Below are positions 49,139-60,904 of a stretch of 64,000 nt of DNA, one piece after another; the first letter of the stretch is position 1; the number at the start of each line of letters is the position of its first letter. The stretch is from Kudoa neothunni. Its lineage: Eukaryota; Cnidaria. A model generated the notes under the pieces. It had not been told where the DNA came from. It saw nothing but the letters and a program-made list of their open reading frames with translations, and ran no database searches. Location of the stretch: the NCBI GenBank assembly GCA_964304625.1, contig OZ199838.1, positions 15,686,001-15,750,000 of the forward strand. The letters run 5' to 3'. A program made the translations under genes and the position numbers.

Positions 49139-50162
49139 ATGGCAGTAAATATGAAATTATGTTTCATCGGACTGATTGTCTAATGTAGGGGGGATCTAAA
49201 CAGTCGAAAAAGATTCAAAAGGCACCACTTAAGATGTCCACTGTGGACACTAAGAAGAAGAACAAAAAGGCTTTGAAACATGCTAGACAACCTAGAAATC
49301 TCATTGAGAGCACTCCCAAAGCGTTCACAGTTGGTACGATCGAATGTGGTGTGGTGTATGAGTGTTTATTGTGGTTAAATAGGCAAGTCTATTCTCCCCA
49401 AGCGAGATCTTACTCGTTATGTCAAATGGCCTAAATACATCCGTATCCAACGCCAAGAGAAAATCCTTCTCCAACGCCTCAGAGTGCCTCCATCAATAAA
49501 TCAATTTTCGCACACTCTGGACAAACAAACCAGTAATTCGAATGAGATGGATGCGGTTGATGTTTGTTGTAGCTATTAAGTTGTTTTCGCTCATGCACAA
49601 ATACCGCCCTGAAACCAAAGCTCAAAAGAAGCAACGTTTGTTGACTGCCGCTCAACAACAGGTTGAAGGTGCAAAACAAAAAAAAGTCCAACGACCTTTG
49701 TCAGTTGAATTTGGGTTGAAACACGTGACCAAACTCATTGAAAAGAAAAAGGCTTCGTTGGTTGTGATTGCTCATGATGTTAAACCACTTGAGGTGAGGC
49801 ACATTACTCGCATATATGCAAATTTAAGGGATCTCTAATGCTATTGCTTGTTGGTTTAGTTAGTTGTGTGGCTACCTGCCCTCTGTAGAAGAATGGGTGT
49901 CCCATATTGTATAGTCAAAGGAAAAGCACGTCTTGGCCTTTTGTTACACAAGAAAAAAGCTGCTGTTGCCGCATTCACCAAAGTCAAAAAGGAGGATATG
50001 GTCTCTCTGGATAAGTTGGTCGAAACTATCAGAGTTAACTTCAATGAGAGAGGTGATGAAATCCGACGTATGTGGGGAGGAAACATCCTTAGCAAAAAGG
50101 CCCAAAACAGAGTTGCTAGCATTGAAAAATCCAAAGCTAATGAAATCAAAGTTGTTTCATAG
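49139..50162 (+). CDS. RPL7A: Large-subunit ribosomal protein eL8 (RPL7A)
   Basis: Exons 49139-49144, 49189-49333, 49383-49532, 49573-49793 and 49860-50162 join in phase to 274 residues (human 266). Exon 1 is just ATG-GCA, chosen because a GTAAAT donor follows directly and the 44-nt intron ends TGTAG before [11 protein letters not shown]; starting at ATG 49234 instead would lose 17 basic residues. Conserved blocks: [80 protein letters not shown], and [17 protein letters not shown]. The protein belongs to the L7Ae/L30e/S12e/Gadd45 fold and binds 28S rRNA in the 60S subunit. Introns are too short to host snoRNA genes. Confidence 0.96.
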
Positions 50163-50859
50163 ATTGACATGAAATAGTTGTTAACCGTGTGATGAGAGTA
50201 GTGCATTTTTTCTTGATTTTTGGATTTTTGCGTTAATTAATCCATACGTTTGTTGTTGTAGAGGCGTCGCTTGTTTATTCTTGTTATTTGAATGTCTTAA
50301 GTTGAATTTAATTTGTCTAATTAATCTATAATCCGACTACTACAGTTCTACAGTTTGTTTTTGATTTTAGTATTGCGCATTAAGGTTCTCGTAAGCTTAA
50401 AAGAGAATTGTCAGATGAGTCATTTAACTCGTACTAAATATTGTAATAGAAACCAATCAACAAACTTGAAATCTCACTTTAATTTCAAGAGGTACACCAT
50501 ATTTTATAAATAGCACTAAAAATATGGTTCTACCAATATAAAACTAATCGAAACATAAAATTACTGATAAGGTATCGTTAAATACTAAACTGTTAATTCA
50601 TTATCACTGTCCTCCTCATCGTATAGGTCTATATTTTCCATCATTTTAATTAATTGGTCAGATAATTTATCTCATGCGACTGACATCCCTCAACAAACAT
50701 TCAGATTATAGAGGAGCATTCTTTTCTCATCTGCCAATAAAAATGCGTTGTTAAACGTTGATATTATTCACTCATGAAAATAATCTGTCGACAGAATCAA
50801 ATGAATGAGGTCAAACAAATAGACAGAATTTAGTTTGTTTGACTGTAATGGATACCTAA
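50163..50859. other. No feature seen
   Basis: 3' flank of RPL7A. A short minus-strand frame near 50590-50660 reads LYDEEDSDNELTV, acidic like the start of some transposases, but is too short to call. Confidence 0.35.
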
Positions 50860-52181
50860 CACTTGTACGCGTCCAGTGCCCAATGGACACTGCTCATGAT
50901 TATTTTAAAAATTGTAACACTCTCAGCAAAGCCAGAAAAACATAAATCTATCCAGCTGCTCAAAAATTTGTTTTAAATTTTCTATTACGTCTACACCATC
51001 TAATAACTTGTGTATGATTTTTTATTTCTATGTAAATGAAAAATTGCGCACAACAGGGTCCATTGGACCCTGTTGAATAATTGAACAATTAAGATGCCAA
51101 AGCGAATTCAAACTCCAAAATAAAAAATATTTGTATAAGTCAATCTGAACATTACTATGTTCATTAAAAAAATTTTAATTTTCAGTTATTTCTTTCAATG
51201 TACTTTAACGAAAAAATTATTTCTTATTTTCTTCTGTTTTGTGTAATTTTGGTTATATTATCAAATTTTATAATAAACCAAATTATGGGTGTAAAATAAT
51301 TGCAAATTTACGCTAAGAAAGAGGTACGTGTTAACTCAAAATACGATAACTAGGAGAATATATTATATAATCCCTCAAAGTGAACGGTAAATTAATTATG
51401 TTTATTGCTTAATCTCTAGGGATATAACAATGGGAGGTGGGAAATATTTGTCAAAAATAATAACTGATTAATCTTTTGTCGATCTCGTGTACAGATTGGT
51501 GGTTGTGCATTAGGTTTTCCATTAATGATGCAATCAAAATGATTATAGATAACTCAGAAGACTCGACATTGTAAGGAGGAAAACTCTCAGATGGTCACTC
51601 ACAATATTTTACAATATACTTCACACCGCTGGTTACAACTCAATGATTGTGTACTTAGATAAATATAATGAATTTAAACTAAAATACCAAAACCAGGCAA
51701 GGCGTCAATATTTACAAAATTTAATTGAGGAGATTGTTGAAAAGTGAATTAACCAAAAGATTGATCTTCCATTTGCAACATCGCCGAAGTATGATAGGAG
51801 GGATGACAAGAAAAGATGCCATTTTCTCCCATACTCGATGCATGTAAAAACTATGACAATGTACTTTTAATGCAAAAAACGTGTGCGAACAACATTACTC
51901 ATTTCTCTGTTACAGTTGTAACTAATTATTTGTGTTTATTATAAATCCAATGATTTGAATGGGTTCTTCAATGTTATCGTTGTTATAGTAATGGCGTTGT
52001 GTTTTATTCGTATTTCTGCAGATTCGCTATAAATTATATATATTTATAAAAGCTTAAAAATAAATTTTTGTTGGTTTCTAGAATATTCAAAAAACACTAA
52101 CAAACAAAATTTCATTCTACGAACAGAGTCCATTAGACCCTGTTCTGCAGTGGTGTAATATTTTTGGCGTACGTACTAGTG
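50860..52181. mobile_element. Dead piggyBac-like element
   Basis: The left end is CTAA followed by CACTTGTACGCGTCC. The right end, complemented, is TTAA followed by CACTAGTACGTACGCC. These are inverted termini next to TTAA-type target sites (the left copy has one substitution), as in piggyBac elements. Inside the left end, at about 51056, and inside the right end lie near-palindromes of the form AGGGTCCATTGGACCCT (50876-50892 and 52130-52147 are imperfect). The element is about 1.3 kb and contains the C-terminal part of a transposase. Confidence 0.68.
51577..51925 (+). pseudogene. piggyBac-like transposase C-terminal relic
   Basis: The translation RKTLRWSLTIFYNILHTAGY and NSMIVYLDKYNEFK matches the end of the piggyBac catalytic domain (RRWPLALFFNLLDVAxxNAY). 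RRQYLQNLIEEIVEK follows. After stops, KKRCHFLPYS and, in another frame, VCEQHYSFLCYSCN recall the C-terminal Cys-rich cross-brace. In-frame stops near 51746 and 51868 and a frameshift near 51880 show it is dead. The preceding catalytic core is only vaguely readable. Confidence 0.65.
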
Positions 52182-55100
52182 TTAAATATTTCTACTCTTC
52201 TCTTATTCGAGACCACATACCAAAAGTTCTCTCGGTCTTTTTCAACGAAATGATCATCAACTTACAGATTACGTTCTATCTGTTCAATCTTCGAATTTAA
52301 ATACCCATCTTCAGCAATAATAGATGAAAATCTCTTTGAGATGTATAATGGAATGGGTGGTTTTCCTTCATTGATATTTGCAGGATCCGCTGCCTCAATT
52401 AATTAATAATTGAAATGCATAAACTTTTGAAATATCTGTTTCATCGGTAGTTAAGACAAATCCAAAGTTTTGATAAGAAAGTGAACAAGATCGTGAGTAC
52501 TTTTCACAATACTACTATTTTCATTCCGAATAGATCAGAATCAGGATCAGGGGGTGGCCAGATCCGAAACCAACTATAAGGTTGCCAATATTTCCAAGAG
52601 CCATAAGGCATTAAAATGATTTATGCACCTTTTCCTCATTTAAAATTTACATTGTTAGAGTATTTTTGACAAATATTAAAATAAAATGTTATAGAATTAT
52701 AAATAAAGGTTGTTTAGTCTTTCCTTATTCAGTGATTCGCTAAAAAACTTACATAGAATTTTTATAGGTACAATTTATGATGGTTTTTCCAAAAAAGTAA
52801 ATTAGTAGTTAATGATCCAGGATACTTTTCCTCTATGATAAAGATCTCAAAAATATTAAAATATTTTTCATATTGAATCATGTATGGTTGTGTGACAACG
52901 AATTAAATTAAATATTTTCGAATAAAGTAATAACACACACATGAATTTAATGTTTTCGAAATTTTTTTCTAGAATTTGTTTTTTCTAATATTACAACATT
53001 TTTATTTCCATATTATAGGTGAGCTGACTGTAAGCTGGTTCGCAAGTTGTTAACGCTGTACGAATTAGTTCCGTCGGGTGTTTGTTTGTGAGGGAGGGAG
53101 GGAGGGAGGGATTCGATATGCTTTGATTGTACAAATTTCATCGTTGAATAAATAAACTCAAGCCAATAAGTTGTTCGAAGGATAGAAACCAATTTGAGCC
53201 AAATTTTTCCTAGTTTTGAATATTTAGTTTCTGGGACGTATTTCTCAAAATTCGCTTGGTGAGTTGGAATTATGAATCATCTTTCAAGCTTTATGTGTGT
53301 TTTGTTCTTTCGATATCTATCATTTCGATAATAAATAAACATTAATTCTAACTGTATTTCCCAATGAAACTAGTAATATCTAGTTTGTATCAAATATTAA
53401 AACTATATGGTAATTTGTAACTACATTTTCTAATCAAAAACGCAACACAAGGCCCTAATCGGGACTCGAACCTGGGTGCTTTCTTTCAAAGGCGGTGTTT
53501 GCCGTACCGCACTGCTATCCTATTGATCGGACACGAATGGTTAGTGGATTACAACTCTTATAATCCACATGTTACAAACAATATTATCTAGTTTAAGATT
53601 ATAGAGTTCATTTCTTCACTTTATTAAATAGTTTAACCGTTTTTCTTCTCTGAATTAACGTTCTGGTTGAATTAAAAAAAATTAAATTCAGAAATAATTT
53701 TTCAACAGCCCCACTGTTTGGCCACACCTGTTCTAGATAGCAACACTTCGTCGAAGTATTATGATATATTAATCATCCTTATGAATATATTGATAAACGG
53801 ATTAAATTAAAAGATTGTTTGAGTTATCATCTTATTGGCCTCAGTACTAAATAGAATATCAATACAAGATCATTCCCAAATGTTTTAAAATTGGCTATCG
53901 AGACTTTTTGAAAACCATATTGGGGATTATTTGTACAAGTCACAAAATCGGAGTAATGCAAGTGATTTAGTTATTCATTATGCATCTAGTTTATGGTGAA
54001 TATTTTAACTTATTTATTAAAAAACAGACGCAAAATTTTATATGTAGGGAAATATTGATTAGAAAATGTTCATTAAAAATTAATAAAATGAATCTCGATA
54101 GAGTAATAATGTGGGATTGGGCATCAAAAAAACATCCTTTTGCGCTGTGTAATTCTGTCTATTCTTTTCTGAATGTTTATAATAAAATAAATTAAAATTT
54201 ATAATTAAGATTCAGCTAATTATGATGACTTCTGATTTTGCTACCAAATCCCGAGTACATCACAGCACTGTGGACAGTGGACACACGTGAAATTTTCGTT
54301 AAATTTCCAAAAACCAATGAAACCACACATTGTGGCCCATATATTAGCTTTTAAGCTTGCTGGATGTCTTATAAACATTTTTAGTATTATTTCGTTCCCA
54401 AAATTATATAACTCGACCGTTCAATACGTTTTACACATCTTATTTTAAATTATGTCCTCTAACACTTTTTATAAATCTAAAAAAGAACTTTTTAAAAGAG
54501 TAATTGATTCAATTAATACTATTTTAGTTTATATATTTTTTGGTGATTTTCTTATAATTAAACAAAAAGTTATTATCATTTTATCATTAAAATATTTTTC
54601 TTTAAATTTTTATGATGAGAATGTTTCATTTTATGAATTCACTACAATTTTTATTTGTGGAAAAAATTTCGTTAAATGAACTTTTGAATAATCGTCTTTT
54701 AAGAGATCTAATTTTACAATATAAGATGCCATAAAAACCAAATTTTGGTATAAAAGTACCTTAAATACTATATATGTTTAATCTAAACTTTTTGATACAT
54801 ACATTATTTTTATTTTTTGGATTTTATTTTTTTAAGAATTTGACAGTAAACTATTATATCAAAAGTATTCTATGTTGTAAAGTATCTAAACTATATATAA
54901 ACACGCTTCTAAAGGTTAATGAAAGGAATTGATTAACTTTTTAAATTGTTCTAACAGAGTTTTCGATGCAGAATTTCTTGACATCGTGCTAGTTGGGCAT
55001 TTTACACTAGTATGTATATAATAGATGTATATTGTTTTAGGTTATCTCCAAAAAATTTCAGTTGATCCCCTCAGTCTCGAAATTGTGGAATTCTTGAGTA

Positions 55101-56420
55101 TCGAGACGAGTCGACACACGAATTTTTAACCCCCTAATTGAGACCATAAGTTCAAACGTAAAACTTTCTTGCATTAGAAACCATATTGATTAACATATAT
55201 TAAAGAAATTGAGTTTCAATTAATTTTCTGACGCATGAATTAACAATTTAATATGGAAATATATCTTTGGATCAATTTTCAATTACTTGAAATTATTGAT
55301 TACGACAGAATTAAATTAATCTTAATCAATCACAATATTGTTGATTGATATTTTGTAAAAATTAATTATTCGAAATCCCTGACCCAAGTCAAGTTAAAAA
55401 AAATACAATGGGAATCTACAACCAGAAGTTGCCGCGGTCTTATGGAGCCAAATTGATTGGTTTTATATAATTATGAGGATTTAAAATATATCACGACCTT
55501 ATCGTTTAAATCCAACATTGAAAATGTTTCAGATTTTTATAATCAATTAGTTTCATATTTTAATGAATGAAAACGGCCAAAACACCAAGTAATCTTCATG
55601 CATCTATATTTGAAAGAATTCTCTATAAAAATTGATTTTTACATTTTTATACGTAAATAATACATCAGGTATATCTAATGAAGATGATGACATATGCATC
55701 ACTTCAAAAAATGAAATTAACTTATCAAGCCGAAGAGAAATTTTCAGACATCGACTATTATGATTTCAAATTGTTACCATATCCCCTATACACGTTAAAA
55801 AAATTAAATTTCATATCAAAAAATGCAAAGAAATTTGGAAATATCTCGAATCAAGAAATTAACTCAACCAAAATTTTCTAATATTTAAGATTTATGCCCA
55901 AATAAATAAATAAATAAAATTTTTATTGAAAGTCGGTTGTTTATAGCGTTGGCCATTTATTTATTTTATGATAATTTATTCGCAAGGTCATTATATCCAT
56001 TTATTGAAAAGGTAGCGTTCAGTATATACACGTTTATCAATCTTATGACGTCATTATTAAATGCGATTAACTTATTGTATTAACGTATAAACCTCTTATA
56101 TTGTTTACCAATACCACCTCGTTTCGCTCGTTTGGTGAATAGACAGACGCGCGGCACGGAGTATTTGACAGGGATCCCCATTTTTGAAAACCCGCTCGAT
56201 TATTATAGGGGAAATGGAAGTATGAAAACTTAAAAAAATTGAAAAGTAGGTTCTGTCAAGGTCTCCCAGAACAGAAGCTCGAGTTCTGGAAAGGCTTTCT
56301 CTTATAACAGGAAAATTCCGAATAAAAATCGCTATTGGTTAAATGTCGATACGTTATCAAAGCTTACATTGTACTCCGACACAACGGGTTTACAAGAACA
56401 ACTATTATTCCCACGTATTA
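52182..56420. other. Gene-poor stretch
   Basis: No coding sequence recognised apart from a tRNA-like repeat near 53450. A short GAGG repeat (GAGG units) lies at 53092-53110. Open frames at 53980-54195, 54452-54679 and 55678-55881 are Lys/Asn/Phe-rich products of AT-rich DNA. Confidence 0.4.
53450..53540 (-). repeat. tRNA-like sequence, degenerate tRNA or SINE head
   Basis: On the minus strand this has an A-box-like TAGCAGTGCGG and, about 45 nt later, a canonical B-box GGTTCGAGTCC, so it looks like an RNA polymerase III internal promoter. The T-stem pairs at only three of five positions, and no clean anticodon stem can be drawn around the CTTTGAA stretch. I therefore judge it a tRNA pseudogene or tRNA-derived SINE head rather than a working tRNA. 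Confidence 0.5.
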
Positions 56421-56580
56421 TTAATATATAATGAGAAACTGATTATCACTATTGAATATTAATTTGCCCGTTTTTAATTTGCAGTAACAAGTTTCTTTAT
56501 TGTTTTTAGCTTGCTGGTGTTCGACAGTTTTTGAATTTAATAAACTCCTATTCGTGTGAACAAACATGAACGAATTTGCC

Positions 56581-56780
56581 NNNNNNNNNNNNNNNNNNNN
56601 NNNNNNNNNNNNNNNNNNNNNNNNNNNNNNNNNNNNNNNNNNNNNNNNNNNNNNNNNNNNNNNNNNNNNNNNNNNNNNNNNNNNNNNNNNNNNNNNNNNN
56701 NNNNNNNNNNNNNNNNNNNNNNNNNNNNNNNNNNNNNNNNNNNNNNNNNNNNNNNNNNNNNNNNNNNNNNNNNNNNNNNN
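56581..56780. other. Assembly gap (200 N)
   Basis: Exactly 200 unknown bases, a typical placeholder of unknown true length. It falls inside a Merlin/ISXO2-type transposase copy. Confidence 0.99.
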
Positions 56781-57227
56781 ACCGGGTCCACCAACTTTTG
56801 AAAAATCTCCGTCAAGTTTTGATGTCATAAAATAACGGATAATGGTTTTCCATTCACTAATGGATGTAAAAGAACCAATATCAAGTTCACACAACAGTTC
56901 ATCGTATGTTCAAGAAGGGCACTTAATACAATAGAACATTAAAATGAATGTTTTGTACAAAGGAAGGTTAGACATTTCGAACACGCTATCTTTCCTCAAA
57001 GCATGTTGTTTGCCACAACTGTAGCATTTCAACTGAACGCCATCACCGGTATCCTTCCGATTGTATAAATACATTCTTTCGCCACATGTACATTTCTTAT
57101 ACTCGTGCAAAAGCCCAGTTGTTTGAAAAACCTTAATAGTATAACGATGATCTGGTTAAAGTTCAGTTCCTCCTTCTTCGGCGCCTGCTGGTTGCCCGCC
57201 ATCGGTAATAATCAGATTATTTTTCAT
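56781..57227 (-). pseudogene. Merlin/ISXO2-type transposase copy 1, cut by the gap
   Basis: Minus strand. From ATG 57227 the frame begins MKNNLIITDGGQPAG and soon meets a stop near 57167. A second stretch has the N-terminal zinc ribbon of the family: CTCGERM, then DGVQLKCYSCGK, followed by the S.F..S.L.L helix (SVFEMSNLPLYKTF). After an in-frame TGA near 56910 it continues CELDIGSFTSISEWKTIIRYF to KVGGPG, the motif that directly precedes the first catalytic Asp. There the assembly gap begins. Sequence on the far side of the gap (56421-56580) does not show the catalytic domain. Confidence 0.72.
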
Positions 57228-58189
57228 AACATATAACCCCAATAAAATCTAGTTTACTTTAGTTAGACTGTTAGGGCTTCCAGATGGTTCTAGTTTAACA
57301 TAGAATACACTGGAAGCTTCTATAACAATCTATCATCGGTCTAGATGTTTCTAGAACATTCTGGATCCTAAATTCCATATATAGACAGCTTTATAGATAT
57401 ACATATAGTGATATTAATAACAATGGTGTCTTGTCTTAACATAGACGTAATTAAACAAAATATATCAATTCAAAAAATATAATATTATTTTAAATATTAA
57501 AAATTCTAAAATAAAGTGTCAATTTATGTGTCCAACAATATAATATAAGTTAATGTACGTTCTTATCTTTTAAATTGAAAATTATATATAAACGAATATT
57601 TTTAATGGTATTGTTGATTAATTATGGATTTTATTTTTTAAAACAAATGATAGATATAACGTTAAAAACCCCAAAATAAGATTACATTTTACAGATAAAT
57701 AATAAATATTTTTTATATTTTACAACATGCTCTTTCTTAAAAAATGTATAAACTAAAACAATATATCATCTCATGAGATTTTTATCTTAATATAATTTTT
57801 AATAATTTTTAGGTGAATAAAATCCACGTATCATGTCGTTTCTTTTGTAATTATATCCTAATGAGCCTAAGTTAATGTAAAAAATCTGTCTTTTAACTTA
57901 ACTTTCGGAAGATTTTGTTATTTTATACAAAAATTTTAATTATTTGATAAATATGTATATAATCGCTCTAAAAAATAATAGGTTAACACTAATTAAAATA
58001 AACTTAACAATGCCGTAATTCACTATAGATATTTATTCATTGACGATTGGAAAAAGACATAATTATATAAATTTTTACAGTAAAATAAAGTCTACAAAAT
58101 ATAAACACGATTAATTGCTTCTAAAAGTTTAGAAAGAACACGCTTCCTGTGGAGTCTTTTAAATATCCATTCAGCAATATAGGAAGCGA
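57228..58189. other. No feature seen
   Basis: AT-rich spacer between transposase copies 1 and 2. An area around 57270-57375 is rich in CTAGA/TTCTAGA-like words, but I can assign no function. Confidence 0.35.
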
Positions 58190-58270
58190 TCATTTCCTTT
58201 TTTTATTCGTCACTGAGCGATATTTCCGCTTAAAAGCGCTCCACAATCCCTCCATTCGATTGATGTGGAT

Positions 58271-58329
58271 TCTTGTAGATTCTTGTAGATTCTTGTAGAT
58301 TCTTGTAGATTCTTGTAGATTCTTGTAGA
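58271..58329. repeat. 10-bp tandem repeat, six copies
   Basis: Six copies of TCTTGTAGAT (the last ends in C). The array lies in transposase copy 2 between HDREFV and HINRMEGLW. With one copy the frame would run straight through; the five extra copies add 50 bp and shift it. Confidence 0.92.
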
Positions 58330-58415
58330 CGAGACAAACTCCCTATCATGAATTAATGTCTCGTGATCGTATTCATAACCTAGCTCAATGAGTGAACTAT
58401 AGGCAGACCATCCGT

Positions 58416-58886
58416 CTATGTATGTATGTATGTATGTGATGTATGTATGTATGTGATGTATGTATGTATGTGATGTATGTATGTATGTGATGTATGTATG
58501 TATGTGATGTATGTATGTATGTATGTGATGTATGTATGTATGTATGTGATGTATGTATGTATGTATGTGATGTATGTATGTATGTGATGTATGTATGTAT
58601 GTATGTGATGTATGTATGTATGTGATGTATGTATGTATGTATGTATGTGATGTATGTATGTATGTATGTGATGTATGTATGTATGTGATGTATGTATGTA
58701 TGTGATGTATGTATGTATGTGATGTATGTATGTATGTATGTGATGTATGTATGTATGTATGTGATGTATGTATGTATGTATGTATGTGATGTATGTATGT
58801 ATGTGATGTGATGTATGTATGTATGTATGTATGTGATGTATGTATGTATGTATGTATGTGATGTATGTATGTATGTATGTAATGTA
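58416..58886. repeat. TGTA-type microsatellite, about 470 bp
   Basis: Blocks of TATG units (two to five per block) are separated by TGA, so the higher-order unit is TATG repeated plus TGA. On the minus strand it translates without stop as His-Thr-Tyr-Ile repeats. It sits exactly between the codons for GSVIH and DGWSAY of transposase copy 2. Confidence 0.95.
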
Positions 58887-59529
58887 TAACAGATCCCCTC
58901 TCAATATGAGTGGTAATAATATTTTCAAGAGTGGGAGTGTCTCTCTTTTCGGTTTCCACCATAAAGACTCTTCCATCCTCCTCCATACCACCAACTATCC
59001 ATAGACTTTGGTTTTGTAGGATTCTACCAACTCCAAACTTCCTCTTACAAATTTGACTTTTGTCTATTTGGACTTTTACGCCAGGGCCACCAACTTTGTT
59101 TGGGTTACGAATGAAGTAACTCAAACAAATGTCACGTATAAAATTTTTCAAATCCACAATAGTGGCGGAAGAATTAACATGGCATTCTTTCATTAAGAAA
59201 GATTGTTCCGTCGCTCCCACGCCCCAAAAATACAAAATCTTTAAAATTTGATACAGATACGTAGAAAGTAGGGCTTGGTAGAAAAACGTATTCTTTCATA
59301 ACGAGCATTCCTTCCTGCATGACTTGAAACATCAGCAGCATTGTTCCTTGGAGAAAGTTTCATTTGACCTCCACAAGAACAAACCATCGAAGTTAGTAGT
59401 AAGTCAAGTTGTTGGAAAAAAATAATTAAATCTTCAGGATGATTCTTAAATTAACATAAGTCTTCAAAATTTAGGTTATCTAAATTTTCGTACGTGAAGA
59501 TTGCAGGAAGCATACTCCGGAAAATGTAA

Positions 59530-59625
59530 ACAGCCGGAACCCCCAATTATTACCAATGGCGGGTAACCGGCGGGCGCCCAAAAAGGGGAAGGGGGTAACT
59601 GAACTTTAACCCGGTAGTATTTAAC
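59530..59625 (+). pseudogene. Fragment of a Merlin/ISXO2-type N-terminal end
   Basis: ATTATTACCAATGGCGGGT and the following GC-rich stretch match, in opposite orientation, the first codons of copy 1 (minus strand near 57215-57150, reading IITDGGQPAGA). It ends with the same AACTGAACTTTAACC. Only this short piece is present, facing away from copy 2. Confidence 0.55.
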
Positions 59626-60275
59626 TTCCTTTGGTGTCCTCCCATAGGGCATTTTTCAGTTTGTCTACGTTAATGATAATTTTGAAATCAATGCATGCAT
59701 GCGTTTCTAAAGCGAATATGAAACTTCGGAATCAACTGTTTTTCATTTGTAACACATTTTAAAGAGACATTATAATGTCATATTTCAAATTTGGATATAT
59801 TCTTTCTCAGGCATCAGCCTGTGATTTGTAATCTTCCAGGCAAGTCTATTTTTAAAAATTTTCTAAATTTTGCGGGGATTACGAAGACCCAATTCTGTAC
59901 CAAATTCGTCCTTCTACTTTAAAGGTTAGCATGTATGTAACCATGCTTTCAAACAATTTTCACACCAAAAGAGATCATTTGGAAGACAGCATTGTATTTT
60001 CTGGTGTTCCCCAATAATTCTTCGAAGCCATAGTTACATCAGGCAGCAATGTTTGATGTAATTCCGAGAGTGTAGGTAAGGTATCCAAAATATCCTTTCT
60101 TCCAATTCGGCGCATTCCTGAAGTTTCATCATACCATTTTTTTCATGACAAAATTCATAGCGTGATTCCATTTTTCCGATTGCAGCATTCTTATCTCGTG
60201 TATAAAAAAGTCATTAGCCATAATATAAGATAATATGATTTTATACGAGAGACGGTACAAAAATTATTTGTAGAT

Positions 60276-60849
60276 TTATTGATTGATTGGGATAGTTTTA
60301 GTTGTTTGAACAGCTTCCAAAACCAGATGTTCTTGTCTTTGTTGGGAATTTTCATTTGGTACTGAGAGCATATTCCTTATTCTATTTTGATCTTGTATAA
60401 GTTGCCTTTGTTCTTCCGTTTCTTGAGAACGTACTATTTGTTGGCGAAATGGATTTTGCGCCACCATTGAAATTCGCCAAAGAAATCGTGGACCCCACCT
60501 TCTTCAACTTCCCGTCCTCTTTTACAGATGATGTCCTGTTTTTAAGAGAGATTCTGTATTTGGCTACATTTCAGGTACCTTTAATAGTGTTTGTGTGTGC
60601 TCCCGTTACAGAACCCACAAATTCAACACGAAGGTTGTCTCTTAAATAATCATAGAATTGATGGAGTTGATTGTAACTCGACAAGCAATCAGTAATTATA
60701 GTAATTCCTTCTTTAGCATATGCTTCTATGATAGATATTAATGTCTCTGCTGTACGAACAAGAAATCCATTAAAAAATATCGACAGTGTATACAATCCAG
60801 GAGCACGCCCGACTATAAAAATACTTTTTACAAATTCTAAAGGTCTCAA
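60276..60849 (-). pseudogene. Merlin/ISXO2-type transposase copy 3, partial
   Basis: Minus strand. The frame from 60849 reads VRTAETLISIIEAYAKEGIT then IITDCLSSY (second catalytic Asp in TDC), and later FVGSVTGAHTNTIKGT, the family's HTNTIEG block with Lys in place of Glu. A stop follows near 60571. Further on, FGEFQWWRK matches the family's C-terminal F.EF.WRRK block in a shifted frame. A Gln-rich tail (60467-60276) may be the original end. The first catalytic Asp and the zinc ribbon are missing. Confidence 0.7.
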
Positions 60850-60904
60850 AGATAATAATTAAACTCCAAAATATATAAAAATACGGGCCGAGTCTAAACC
60901 TTAT

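Larger units (their letters stand above)
58190..59391 (-). pseudogene. Merlin/ISXO2-type transposase copy 2, expanded by internal repeats
   Basis: Minus strand. The zinc ribbon is readable near 59390-59300 (CSCGGQMKL, then CRKEC after a frameshift). An open frame of 341 codons (59235-58210) covers YFIRNPNKVGGPGVKVQIDK (first catalytic Asp), WIVGGMEEDGRVFMV, THIERGSVIH, then a microsatellite translated as repeated His-Thr-Tyr-Ile, then DGWSAYSSLIELGY (second catalytic Asp) and HDREFV. A 10-bp repeat then shifts the frame. In the other frame the family's end is intact: HINRMEGLWSAFKRKYR to a stop at 58190. Removing both repeats would make the catalytic region continuous, so the two expansions seem to have broken an otherwise well-preserved copy. 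Confidence 0.8.

Noticed and set aside
53450-53540. Functional tRNA gene on the minus strand
   Set aside because: A and B boxes are present but the T-stem pairs at only three positions and no proper anticodon arm forms.
58416-58886. His-Thr-Tyr-Ile repeat protein as a novel gene
   Set aside because: The flanks are clearly the two halves of a transposase catalytic domain, so the repeat is a microsatellite insertion rather than an independent repeat protein.
60276-60467. Independent Gln-rich small protein
   Set aside because: It directly continues the C-terminal region of transposase copy 3 in a shifted frame and has no own promoter or splice context.
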